Source: Ancylomarina euxina
GTDB taxonomy: Bacteria; Bacteroidota; Bacteroidia; Bacteroidales; Marinifilaceae
DNA: 64,000 nt
Reading direction: 5' to 3'
NCBI RefSeq assembly: GCF_003863355.1
Contig: NZ_QQWG01000005.1
Location: 62,001 to 126,000 of the forward strand
Shown: one piece after another, positions 53,447-61,423 of the stretch
Layout: each line of letters starts with the position of its first letter
How positions within the stretch are numbered: position 1 is the first letter of the stretch
Notes under the pieces: model-generated
The model's database searches: none
Told to the model about the DNA's origin: nothing
The model's input: the letters and a program-made list of their open reading frames with translations, nothing else
Made by a program: the position numbers and the translations under genes

Positions 53447-53653
53447 ATGAAACTAGTAAGTCATTATTTACAAAGTATATCAGATGTTGGTCTTTATCCC
53501 AGCATCTCCCTAATCATCTTTTTTAGTTTTTTCATGGGGATGATTTGGTGGACATTTAAAAAGAGTAACAGAAGCTACTTTCAAGATATGGAAAGCTATG
53601 CTCTCGAAGATGAAGGAGCAGAGTCAAACTCAAACCAGAGAATGCCTGAATAG
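53447..53653 (+). CDS. ccoQ: cbb3-type oxidase subunit CcoQ
   Basis: 68-residue protein with one membrane helix (about 17-37, PSISLIIFFSFFMGMIWWTF) and a short cytoplasmic tail (KKSNRSYFQDMESYALEDEG), which matches the CcoQ/FixQ pattern WxF...S...F...M..LPL-like region. CcoQ stabilises the cbb3 complex. It sits between ccoNO and ccoP, which strongly supports this assignment despite the low sequence information of so short a protein. Confidence 0.85.
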   Translation: MKLVSHYLQSISDVGLYPSISLIIFFSFFMGMIWWTFKKSNRSYFQDMESYALEDEGAESNSNQRMPE

Positions 53654-53708
53654 CTGTAGCCTATATTCTGAGATATAAAATTGTTTAAGACATTAAAAAG
53701 ATTCTGTA

Positions 53709-54284
53709 ATGGAAAAAAAAGATAAGTTCCTTGAAGAAAATGCACACCTAATCAGTGATCATGATTACGATGGAATTCGTGAGTTAGATAATCCGATGCC
53801 AACTTGGTGGCGTTATTTATTCTATGTGACTATTGTGTTTGCAGCTGTTTATATGTTTCGTTACCACGTGTTCGGAGATGATCTTCAGATTGCTGAATAT
53901 GAAAAGGAAATGGCTCTTGCTGCAGCAAACAAGCCAAAGCCAACATTCGACGAATTATCACTTGTATTGATGACCAATGCTAGTGATATTTCGGCTGGTA
54001 AAGCAATTTACGATAAAAATTGTGTGGCATGTCATGCATTGTTAGGAGAAGGAAATGCTATTGGTCCAAACCTAACTGATGATTATTGGTTAAACGGTGG
54101 TAGTCTTGAGGATGTTTATAAAATCATAAAAATAGGTAAGCCACTAAAAGGTATGTTAGCTTGGCAAAATCAGTTGTCACCGGAACAAATGTTGCAGGTT
54201 TCCAGCTATGTGATGACTCTGATTGGAACGAACCCTCCTAATGCTAAAGCAGCACAAGGTGAATTGTATAAACAAGAAAAATAA
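53709..54284 (+). CDS. ccoP: cbb3-type oxidase monohaem cytochrome subunit CcoP
   Basis: 191-residue membrane-anchored cytochrome c. The N-terminal cytosolic stretch with YDGIRELDNPMPTWWRYLFY is the classical CcoP opening, followed by one helix. A single cytochrome c domain then has CVACH (Cys105, Cys108, His109) and axial Met in KGMLAWQNQL. Proteobacterial CcoP has two haems; this one has one, as in other Bacteroidota. It feeds electrons to CcoNO. Closely followed by ccoG (16 bp). Confidence 0.93.
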   Translation: MEKKDKFLEENAHLISDHDYDGIRELDNPMPTWWRYLFYVTIVFAAVYMFRYHVFGDDLQIAEYEKEMALAAANKPKPTFDELSLVLMTNASDISAGKAIYDKNCVACHALLGEGNAIGPNLTDDYWLNGGSLEDVYKIIKIGKPLKGMLAWQNQLSPEQMLQVSSYVMTLIGTNPPNAKAAQGELYKQEK

Positions 54285-54300
54285 AAGATAATACAGCGAA

Positions 54301-55698
54301 ATGCCCAACCAAAACTTTGATAATACTTATCGAGACCAACTTGCAACCTTAAATAAAAAAGGCAAAAGACAATGGGTGTATGCAAAACAACCTAAAGGGA
54401 AACTATATAATTACAGAAATTTTGTCAGCTATTTTCTGTTGACAATTCTTCTTGTAACTCCATTTATAAAGGTAAATGGTGATCCTTTAATCTTACTCAA
54501 TGTTATTGAGCGTAAGTTTATTCTTTTTGGGGTACATTTTTGGCCTCAAGATTTCCATATCTTCTTGTTTTCGATGATTACCCTTTTTGTATTCATTGTG
54601 CTTTTTACAGTAAGTTATGGTCGTATTTGGTGTGGCTGGGCTTGTCCGCAGACTGTTTTTTTAGAATTTATTTTTCGTAGAATAGAATATTTAATAGAAG
54701 GAACGCCTCAGGAGCAACGTAAGTTGAAAACTCAGTCGATGAATTTTGAGAAGTTTTGGAAGAAAACGACGAAACATGTGTTGTTTTATATCATTTGTTT
54801 AATTCTTTCTAGTGCTCTACTTTCATATGTAAGAGGTGTTGATTTTGTATTAAACCTATGGGAAACCCCATCAAGTAGTTCTATTCTTTTTATTGCATTA
54901 TTGTTTTTTTCAACAGTGATGTATTTTGTTTTCTCTCGCTTGAGAGAACAAGTATGCGCTATGATTTGTCCATACGGTCGTTTGCAAGGTGTTTTATTAG
55001 ATTCAAACACTATTGTTGTCGCATACGATTACAAGCGAGGAGAAGAAAGAGCTCCTTTGGAAGCAGGAGAAGATAGAGAAGCTGATAACAAAGGGGATTG
55101 TATTGATTGTTACGATTGCGTTGATGTATGTCCTACTGGTATTGATGTTCGAGATGGTACTCAACTGGAATGTATTAACTGTACGGCTTGTATCGATGCT
55201 TGTAATTCAGTAATGGCCTGGCAGGGTAAACCAAAGGGATTGATTCGTTTTGATTCTGACAAGAATATTGCAGAAGGAATTAAGAAAAAATGGCCTGCTC
55301 GTAAGGTAGCTTATACCAGTGTTCTTATTATTTTACTTGGTGTTGTGGTGGGTTTGTTTGTATCTCGATCCGATTTGGAAGCTATTATTCTTCGCACACC
55401 AGGCTTGATGTATCAAGAACCAGCTGAAGGAATTATTAGCAATATGTACAGCTTTAAAATTGTGAACAAGACAACGGAAGATTTACCTGTTCAATTTAAA
55501 ATACTTGATAAAGAAGGAGAGATTCAGATTATTGGAAAAACCTTTAATGCGGCAGCAAGTTCTATTCATGAAGGAACATTTTTTGCGAAGTTTCCTAAGG
55601 CCTATATTTTAACAGATAAGACACAAATACAAATTGGTGTTTATGCCAAAGAGAGATTAATTGAAAAAGTTAATCTGACTTTTGTTGGACCTAATTAG
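54301..55698 (+). CDS. ccoG: cbb3 oxidase accessory Fe-S protein CcoG (FixG/RdxA)
   Basis: 465-residue inner-membrane ferredoxin-like protein; CcoG reduces Cu(II) to Cu(I) during cbb3 assembly. About five helices are visible. Also seen are the family motif WCGWACPQTVFLEFIFRRIE, ICPYGRLQGVL, and two ferredoxin clusters, CIDCYDCVDVCP and CINCTACIDACN. A periplasmic Ig-like C-terminal domain follows (about 370-465). It lies in the standard place between ccoP and ccoH. Confidence 0.95.
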   Translation: MPNQNFDNTYRDQLATLNKKGKRQWVYAKQPKGKLYNYRNFVSYFLLTILLVTPFIKVNGDPLILLNVIERKFILFGVHFWPQDFHIFLFSMITLFVFIVLFTVSYGRIWCGWACPQTVFLEFIFRRIEYLIEGTPQEQRKLKTQSMNFEKFWKKTTKHVLFYIICLILSSALLSYVRGVDFVLNLWETPSSSSILFIALLFFSTVMYFVFSRLREQVCAMICPYGRLQGVLLDSNTIVVAYDYKRGEERAPLEAGEDREADNKGDCIDCYDCVDVCPTGIDVRDGTQLECINCTACIDACNSVMAWQGKPKGLIRFDSDKNIAEGIKKKWPARKVAYTSVLIILLGVVVGLFVSRSDLEAIILRTPGLMYQEPAEGIISNMYSFKIVNKTTEDLPVQFKILDKEGEIQIIGKTFNAAASSIHEGTFFAKFPKAYILTDKTQIQIGVYAKERLIEKVNLTFVGPN

Positions 55699-55715
55699 TA
55701 GATAGAAAATTAAAT

Positions 55716-56162
55716 ATGAAAAAATTAAGTTGGGGTACAAAACTTGCCATGTTTGCCTCTGTATATGTTATTGGCATTTTGGTTTTTGTAGGATTTAGTA
55801 CAACTCAGGATATTAATCTGATTTCGAAGGATTATTATCCTCAAGGCATTGCATATCAATCTAAAATTGATAAGATTAAGAATGTTCAAACTTTAAAAGA
55901 GAAAGTTCTTGTTTCTCAGAAAGCAGGTGTTATACAAGTTCAATTCCCGGAAGGAATGCGATCAGGAGTTAGTGGAAGTATTATTTTTTATCGTCCATCT
56001 AATTCTGATAATGATTTGCGTTCAGATATAAATATTGATACAGCAGGACTTCAGGTTTTTGAGTCAGATAAATTTATTAATGGACGATATGCCATTAAAA
56101 TTGATTGGAAGCATCAAGGTGAAGGCTACTATCAGGAGGAAGCCATTTACTTATCAAAGTAA
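55716..56162 (+). CDS. ccoH: FixH-family cbb3 assembly protein CcoH
   Basis: 148-residue protein with an N-terminal membrane helix (about 10-28), the family start SWGTKLAMFASVYVIGILVF and LISKDYYPQGIAYQ, and a periplasmic beta domain with the IDWKHQGEGYYQEEAIYL ending. CcoH/FixH binds CcoP and is needed for late cbb3 assembly. It starts 17 bp after ccoG and is followed by a TauE/SafE gene, the usual Bacteroidota order. Confidence 0.88.
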   Translation: MKKLSWGTKLAMFASVYVIGILVFVGFSTTQDINLISKDYYPQGIAYQSKIDKIKNVQTLKEKVLVSQKAGVIQVQFPEGMRSGVSGSIIFYRPSNSDNDLRSDINIDTAGLQVFESDKFINGRYAIKIDWKHQGEGYYQEEAIYLSK

Positions 56163-56189
56163 CATTTCGAATAATAAAAATATAAAAAA

Positions 56190-56915
56190 ATGATCTTTTT
56201 ATCCGCTCTAACTCTAGGTCTATTAGGTAGCTTTCACTGTGTGGGAATGTGTGGTCCAATTGCTTTGGCAATTCCACTTAAGACAGATTCCTGGTTACTC
56301 AGAATTTTAGGTGGAGTCATCTATAATCTTGGTCGTGCTATTACCTATGCTATAATGGGTGCTGTATTTGGTCTATTAGGTCAAGGTCTTGTAATGAGTG
56401 GTTTTCAGCAGTGGGTTTCTATTATTATGGGAGCGATCATGATCATTTCTGTACTGGCACCTTCTTTATATAAAAACAGGTTTGATACCGAAAAATCTGT
56501 TTTTGGCTTTGTTGGAAAAGTAAAAATATCACTTAGAAAGCTCTTCACTCAAAGCAGTCATTCAGCACTTTTTCTGATCGGTTTATTGAATGGCTTACTA
56601 CCTTGTGGTTTGGTTTATTTTGCTATTGCAGGAGCTATAGCGACAGGTTCTGTTTATAGCGGTAGTTTATTCATGTTTGTTTTTGGTTTAGGAACAATTC
56701 CCATGCTATTAACCGTTTCTCTTATTGGAAATATGATTACGCTAGAGCTAAGAAAGAAGTTAACACGTGTTATTCCTTATGCTATTGTTTTCATAGGTGT
56801 TCTATTTATTCTTCGAGGTTTAAGTCTTGGTATTCCTTACCTAAGTCCACCTGAAAAAGCGATGACAGTTCCAGTCGAAAAGACTGAGGAGGCAAAGCCC
56901 AGTTGTTGTCATTAA
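56190..56915 (+). CDS. TauE/SafE-like membrane protein with C-terminal metal-type motif
   Basis: 241-residue inner-membrane protein with six or seven helices of the TauE/SafE (DsbD-related) family. HCVGMCGPIALAIP in the first helix and LLPCGLVYFAIAGAI in the second half are the paired Cys-Pro/Cys-Gly helices of this group. The soluble C-terminus ends in EAKPSCCH, a likely copper- or haem-related binding motif. In cbb3 clusters of this phylum such a gene commonly closes the operon and is thought to aid copper delivery or cytochrome maturation; this is not proven. Confidence 0.85.
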   Translation: MIFLSALTLGLLGSFHCVGMCGPIALAIPLKTDSWLLRILGGVIYNLGRAITYAIMGAVFGLLGQGLVMSGFQQWVSIIMGAIMIISVLAPSLYKNRFDTEKSVFGFVGKVKISLRKLFTQSSHSALFLIGLLNGLLPCGLVYFAIAGAIATGSVYSGSLFMFVFGLGTIPMLLTVSLIGNMITLELRKKLTRVIPYAIVFIGVLFILRGLSLGIPYLSPPEKAMTVPVEKTEEAKPSCCH

Positions 56916-56976
56916 GCTAGTATATAGCCAGATGAAAAATGAGTTAAAATGGAGAATCTCAATTAAGCTTTTTTTT

Positions 56977-56984
56977 TAAATTTG
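56977..56984 (+). promoter_or_regulatory. -7 promoter element before the SEC-C gene
   Basis: TAAATTTG matches TAnnTTTG; no convincing -33 box. The leader would be about 50 nt. Confidence 0.35.
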
Positions 56985-57040
56985 ATTTCTAAAAGATTAC
57001 TGTTAACTTAAAGAAATCATTTAACCAACAACCCGTGCTT

Positions 57041-57304
57041 ATGAACTTATTAGATCCGATATTAAATTTTTTCCGTTCAGACACAGAAGATTTTTACTAC
57101 GTCAAATTTGAACGTAACGAGAAGTGTTATTGCAACAGTGGTAAGAAGTATAAAATTTGTCATTATCCTCAACATTCAAAGTCAAGTAAGCGTGCTGTTC
57201 GAAAGATTAATTCATTAACTGGAGAAGAAACTTTTAAAGTTTTAACTATTAAAAGAATTAGAAAAGATCACGAATTATTTAAAGCGACTGTTATACAAGG
57301 GTAG
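57041..57304 (+). CDS. Small SEC-C-motif protein
   Basis: 87-residue soluble protein. The core NEKCYCNSGKKYKICH (Cys29, Cys31, Cys40, His41) is a SEC-C zinc-binding motif with His in the last place. This motif in SecA binds SecB and ribosomes. The rest is basic and short, with no other domain. An in-frame GTG lies two codons upstream (57035); ATG is preferred. It is isolated between the cbb3 cluster and a cytochrome gene, and a terminator follows. Partner unknown. Confidence 0.7.
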   Translation: MNLLDPILNFFRSDTEDFYYVKFERNEKCYCNSGKKYKICHYPQHSKSSKRAVRKINSLTGEETFKVLTIKRIRKDHELFKATVIQG

Positions 57305-57336
57305 TTTGCTACAAGACAAATAAAACAATAGAAAAG

Positions 57337-57368
57337 ATAGGTTGGATAGATTCTAACCTATTTTTTTT
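57337..57368 (+). terminator. Terminator after the SEC-C gene
   Basis: 10-bp stem with one G-T pair (57337-57346, 57352-57361) followed by eight T. It overlaps the last codons of the convergent cytochrome gene. Confidence 0.85.
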
Positions 57369-57789
57369 CTTTAATCTTATTTACGATTTCATTATCAATA
57401 CGTCCATATTCATTCCCCCACGAGTTTAAAATGTAATTAAATACCAAGCTAAGATCCTTATCATTAAGACCCGAAGCAGGCATGTAGCCGTTGTATTTTT
57501 CACCATTTACTTTTATCATTTTCCCACTACCATACTTTACCATTCTAATGGCATCTTCCAACTTATTCTTTAAATAATCAGAATTAGCGAGTGGAGGATA
57601 AACTCGAATTAATCCTTCTCCATTTTTTCGGTGACATGTCATACATTTAGCTCTATAAATTTGACTGCCTTTTTCTAATTCATTTTTGGGAATTTTTCCT
57701 TTGACGAGAAGAGTTTTATTGTCTGAACTTGTACAAGATAAAGATACAAGTAGAAACAAAATGAACAGTATGATAAGGGTTTGTCTCAT
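57358..57789 (-). CDS. Monohaem cytochrome c lipoprotein
   Basis: 143-residue exported cytochrome: signal with lipobox ending SLSC (Cys19), then a class I cytochrome c domain with haem motif CMTCH (Cys49, Cys52, His53). YPPLANSDYL is a family segment, and the axial Met is probably in YNGYMPASGLND. The final helix precedes a basic tail. It is transcribed opposite to the flanking oxidase genes, so it may be expressed separately. It may shuttle electrons between the NrfD module or complex III and the oxidases, but this is inferred from location. Confidence 0.88.
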   Translation of the reverse strand: MRQTLIILFILFLLVSLSCTSSDNKTLLVKGKIPKNELEKGSQIYRAKCMTCHRKNGEGLIRVYPPLANSDYLKNKLEDAIRMVKYGSGKMIKVNGEKYNGYMPASGLNDKDLSLVFNYILNSWGNEYGRIDNEIVNKIKEKK

Positions 57790-58118
57790 TAGTTTTTGGT
57801 TTATATTCTAAAAATAGGTCCAATTCTGTTTATATCAAAGTCGACTTATTTGTTTTTAACCTAATCTGAAATTCTTGTTCAAAGTGAAAAACGTTCATAA
57901 ATAGTTTAGTTGTCTCTATTTCTGATAAAAATTCAATATTATTCTTAGTTCAAATTACGTCCTGTATTTATTATTTTACATGGGATTTAGATTTATTTTA
58001 TGTATTGTTTGGTAAGTAGTTGTGAATTATTTTCCACCTGCAAGTATTATTTATTATATTTAAAGGTGTTCAGTTTTAACTTGATTATCTCATAGTATTA
58101 ATACAAGGAGGAGTTCAA
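57790..58118. other. Divergent intergenic region with a strong ribosome site
   Basis: 329 bp between the cytochrome lipoprotein and sco genes. It is AT-rich, with no open frame of note and no clear TAnnTTTG box. At its right end AAGGAGG (58105-58111) lies 7 bp before the sco ATG. This is a textbook Shine-Dalgarno, unusual in this window, where most genes have none. Confidence 0.6.
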
Positions 58119-58901
58119 ATGAAATTATCACTTTTTTTATTTTTAGCATGTTTTCTGCAAATGCAGATTTTGTTTAGTCAGGATGTTGAGAAGAATGTGG
58201 AAGTTGGAATAATTGAACACCTTGATGAATTTGTCCCATCGGATATTCAGGTGATGAATGAAGCTGGTGAAATTGTCAATCTTAAAGATCAAATTGATAA
58301 GCCGACGGCATTGATTTTTGTTTATTTCCGATGCCCAGGAATTTGTAGTCCATTAATGGATGGATTGGCTGATGTGATCCAGAAATCTGATATGAATCTT
58401 TCTGAGGATTATCAAGTGTTAACTGTTGGCTTCGATCCCCGTGAAACCATTGATTTAGCCATCAAAAAGAAAAAAAACTACGAGGGGCTTATCACGAATA
58501 AGAACACAAAGGATGGCTGGCGTTTTTTCACATCTGATAGTGCTAATATTGCCAGAGTGACGGATGCACTAGGTTTTAAATATATCAAATCAGGGCAAGA
58601 CTTTACCCATGCGGCTACAGTGATTATTTTAAGCCCCGATGGCAAGATTACCAGATATCTAAATGGAACCTATTTTTTACCCTTTGAATTCAAATTAGCT
58701 CTACTTGAAGCATCTAAAGGTCTTTCTGGTCCTACAATAAACAAGATTCTTCAGTTTTGTTATTCCTACGACCCGGTGGGACAAAGCTACGTTTTGAATG
58801 TAACCCGAGTGAGTGGTACTTTGATACTGGCCCTCGGATTAATTGTATTTCTATTACTAATCATTCGCAAACCACGAAGAAGAAACGATCCTAAGAACTA
58901 A
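58119..58901 (+). CDS. SCO1/SenC-family copper chaperone
   Basis: 260-residue exported protein. It has a signal or anchor helix (1-20), then a thioredoxin-like Sco domain with copper ligands Cys72 and Cys76 (RCPGICSPL) and His164 (FTHAATV). A C-terminal membrane helix (about 232-252) with a basic tail follows; this second anchor is common in Bacteroidota. Sco proteins load the CuA site of subunit II. It begins the caa3 operon with a strong Shine-Dalgarno, and the subunit I gene follows after 3 bp. Confidence 0.93.
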   Translation: MKLSLFLFLACFLQMQILFSQDVEKNVEVGIIEHLDEFVPSDIQVMNEAGEIVNLKDQIDKPTALIFVYFRCPGICSPLMDGLADVIQKSDMNLSEDYQVLTVGFDPRETIDLAIKKKKNYEGLITNKNTKDGWRFFTSDSANIARVTDALGFKYIKSGQDFTHAATVIILSPDGKITRYLNGTYFLPFEFKLALLEASKGLSGPTINKILQFCYSYDPVGQSYVLNVTRVSGTLILALGLIVFLLLIIRKPRRRNDPKN

Positions 58902-58904
58902 ACT

Positions 58905-60515
58905 ATGATAGAAACACTAATTCAGGATTCGAACCCCAGTTTCCTTGACTACAAAGGTAGGTTTAAAGGCCTAATGGGTTGGATCTTTTCTACCGATCAC
59001 AAAAGAATTGGACTATTGTATTTGTATAGTATGTTGGTCTTTTTCTCTGTGGCAGCCATACTTGGATTAATGATGAAGTTAGAGCTTATGGCTCCTGGAA
59101 AAACCATTATGGGTGCTCAAACCTATAATAGCTTCTTTACGCTTCATGGTATTACCATGATTTTTCTGATCGTTGTTCCTGGCTTACCAGCAGTTTTTGG
59201 TAATTTTTTCCTTCCCATCATGATTGGAGCAAAAGATGTTGCTTTCCCCAGATTGAATCTTTTATCATGGTGGATTTATATTGTAGGTGCTTTTATTGCT
59301 TTGTCTGCTCAATTCTTTGGCGATGGACCTCCTGACACAGGGTGGACATTCTATGCGCCCTATAGTTTCAGAACAGGAACGAATATGTTACCAGCTGTAA
59401 CCGGAGCTTTTGTTTTAGGTTTTTCATCTATTGTAACTGGTATCAATTTTATTGTAACCATGCACCGAATGCGTGCTCCAGGAATGAATTGGATGAAAAT
59501 GCCACTATTCCCTTGGGCTCTATATGGAACTTCATGGATTCAAGTGCTAGCAACCCCTATTGTTGGTGTTACTTTATTAATGGTGGTATTAGAAAGAACA
59601 CTTCAAATTGGATTTTTTGATCCAGCATTAGGAGGTGATCCAATCTTATACCAACACTTATTTTGGATTTATTCCCATCCTGCTGTCTATATTATGATTC
59701 TACCTGCGATGGGCATCATTTCTGAGATCATACCAACATTCGCTCGCAAGACCATATTTGGGTACACGGCTATTGTTGTTTCAACATTAGCCATCGCTTT
59801 TGTTGGCTACTTTGTGTGGGGACACCATATGTTTACTTCGGGAATGAGTGGTGTTGCACTATATACTTTCTCAATATTGACTTTTCTTGTAGCTATTCCT
59901 AGTGCTATTAAAATTTTCAATTGGGTTGCTACCCTTCATAAGGCCTCTATTAATCTTCAAACGCCTTTTATTTGGGCTTTATGTTTCTTGTTTGTCTTTA
60001 TGATTGGAGGTCTGTCGGGTATGGTATTGGGAGCACTCTCAGCAAATGTACATTTGCATGACACCGCTTTTGTGGTGGCTCACTTCCATTATATTGTTTT
60101 TGGTGGTACAGGTTTCGCTTTCTTTGGAGCTCTGCATTATTGGTACCCTAAAATGTTTGGTCGTATGTACGATATGGCGTGGGCAAATATTGGCCTGGCT
60201 ATTTTCTTTACTGGTTTTAATACGCTTTATCTACCCATGTTTTTTCTTGGAATGACGGGGATGCCTCGTCGTTATTATGACTATGTTGAAAAATTTCATG
60301 GACCAAACATCATTTCTTCTTTGGGGGCTATGCTCATGATAGCTGGGTTGATTATTATTATTACAAATCTGGTTAGATCAACTCGTCATGGTGTTAAAGC
60401 TGAGAAAGATCCTTGGAAAGGTAAGACTTTGGAATGGACGGTTGATAGCCCTCCTAGCCTTGAAAATTTTGAAGAAATTCCTGTTGTAACTGATCATCCT
60501 TATAAATATGACTAA
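58905..60515 (+). CDS. ctaD: caa3-type cytochrome c oxidase subunit I (A2-type haem-copper oxidase)
   Basis: 536-residue catalytic subunit with 12 helices. Ligands are haem a His81 and His395, CuB His258, His307 and His308, and haem a3 His393; Tyr262 cross-links to His258. The segment reads YSHPAVY, so the D-channel Glu of A1 oxidases is absent and the A2-type YS pair of Rhodothermus-like enzymes is present. It couples oxygen reduction to proton pumping. The end overlaps the subunit III gene by 8 bp. Confidence 0.96.
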   Translation: MIETLIQDSNPSFLDYKGRFKGLMGWIFSTDHKRIGLLYLYSMLVFFSVAAILGLMMKLELMAPGKTIMGAQTYNSFFTLHGITMIFLIVVPGLPAVFGNFFLPIMIGAKDVAFPRLNLLSWWIYIVGAFIALSAQFFGDGPPDTGWTFYAPYSFRTGTNMLPAVTGAFVLGFSSIVTGINFIVTMHRMRAPGMNWMKMPLFPWALYGTSWIQVLATPIVGVTLLMVVLERTLQIGFFDPALGGDPILYQHLFWIYSHPAVYIMILPAMGIISEIIPTFARKTIFGYTAIVVSTLAIAFVGYFVWGHHMFTSGMSGVALYTFSILTFLVAIPSAIKIFNWVATLHKASINLQTPFIWALCFLFVFMIGGLSGMVLGALSANVHLHDTAFVVAHFHYIVFGGTGFAFFGALHYWYPKMFGRMYDMAWANIGLAIFFTGFNTLYLPMFFLGMTGMPRRYYDYVEKFHGPNIISSLGAMLMIAGLIIIITNLVRSTRHGVKAEKDPWKGKTLEWTVDSPPSLENFEEIPVVTDHPYKYD

Positions 60516-61122
60516 TCACATCCACATTGACGAACATAGAGACGATGAAGGTGCTAAAACAGGTATGTGGATTTTTATTTTCACAGAACTCTTGCTTTTT
60601 GGTGGACTTTTTATTGTCTATTCAGTATATCGTTATTTAAACCCTATGGCTTTTCATTTAGCTGCGGAAGAACTGGATGTTTTTCTGGGGACAGTTAATA
60701 CGGTAATCCTTTTAGTGAGTAGTATGACAATTGCCATGGCTATTACATCCATTCAATTGAAAAAGAAAGGACTCACTCTCATTTTGATGGGAGTGACCAT
60801 CTTGTTAGCAATCATCTTTATGGTGAACAAATATTTTGAGTGGACTGGGAAAATTTCACATGGTATATTCCCTGGTAGCGAGATTCTTCATCAAAGCAGT
60901 CAAGGCGAGATCTTATTCTTCGGTTTGTATTATGCCATGACTGGCTTACACGCTCTGCATATTATTGTTGGAGTTGGTTTTATTGGCTACGTTATGTGGC
61001 TGGTAAAAACAGATGACGTCAAACATGATGATTATGTCATTCTTGAGAATAGTGCTTTGTACTGGCACCTGGTCGATTTGATTTGGATTTTCTTATTCCC
61101 ATTGTTTTATCTTATTACTTAA
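60508..61122 (+). CDS. Cytochrome c oxidase subunit III
   Basis: 204-residue membrane protein with five helices. The N-terminal segment GAKTGMWIFIFTELLLFGGL has the conserved acidic residue that binds the DCCD-sensitive site. LGTVNTVILLVSSMTIAMA, then HQSSQGEILFFGLYYAMTGLHALH and YWHLVDLIWIFLFPLFYL, are family hallmarks. Subunit III stabilises proton uptake of subunit I. It overlaps ctaD by 8 bp and is followed after 10 bp by subunit IV. Confidence 0.94.
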   Translation: MTNHIHIDEHRDDEGAKTGMWIFIFTELLLFGGLFIVYSVYRYLNPMAFHLAAEELDVFLGTVNTVILLVSSMTIAMAITSIQLKKKGLTLILMGVTILLAIIFMVNKYFEWTGKISHGIFPGSEILHQSSQGEILFFGLYYAMTGLHALHIIVGVGFIGYVMWLVKTDDVKHDDYVILENSALYWHLVDLIWIFLFPLFYLIT

Positions 61123-61132
61123 AACTGAAATC

Positions 61133-61420
61133 ATGGATAACAGTCAACATACTCATATCGTAAAATATAAAACCTTTGCTTGGGTTTTACTTATTTTATT
61201 GATTTTCACTTTTAGTTCTGTTGCAATTACTCAACTAGAATTGGGGGTTTATTCAGTAACAGCAGCTTTGGTTTTTGCATCAATAAAATCGGTTATTGTT
61301 TTGATGTATTTTATGCATCTTAAGTTTGATAAGAAATTTTATGCCATCATGATGGCTGGAATTGTTCTCTTATTAGCCTCTGTTATTTTTGTTACGTTTT
61401 TAGATTATTTATACCGATAG
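61133..61420 (+). CDS. Cytochrome c oxidase subunit IV (small)
   Basis: 95-residue protein with three hydrophobic segments, of the bacterial CoxD/CyoD type. The family piece is ASIKSVIVLMYFMHLKFDKKF (helix 2 and its charged loop), followed by a final helix LLLASVIFVTFLDYL. It aids assembly of subunits. Located between subunits III and II, with 3 bp to the next gene, as in other Bacteroidota caa3 operons. Confidence 0.9.
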   Translation: MDNSQHTHIVKYKTFAWVLLILLIFTFSSVAITQLELGVYSVTAALVFASIKSVIVLMYFMHLKFDKKFYAIMMAGIVLLLASVIFVTFLDYLYR

Positions 61421-61423
61421 CTT

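Noticed and set aside
53858-53875. Second CACGTG, considered as parS
   Set aside because: It is within ccoP and its flanks do not match.
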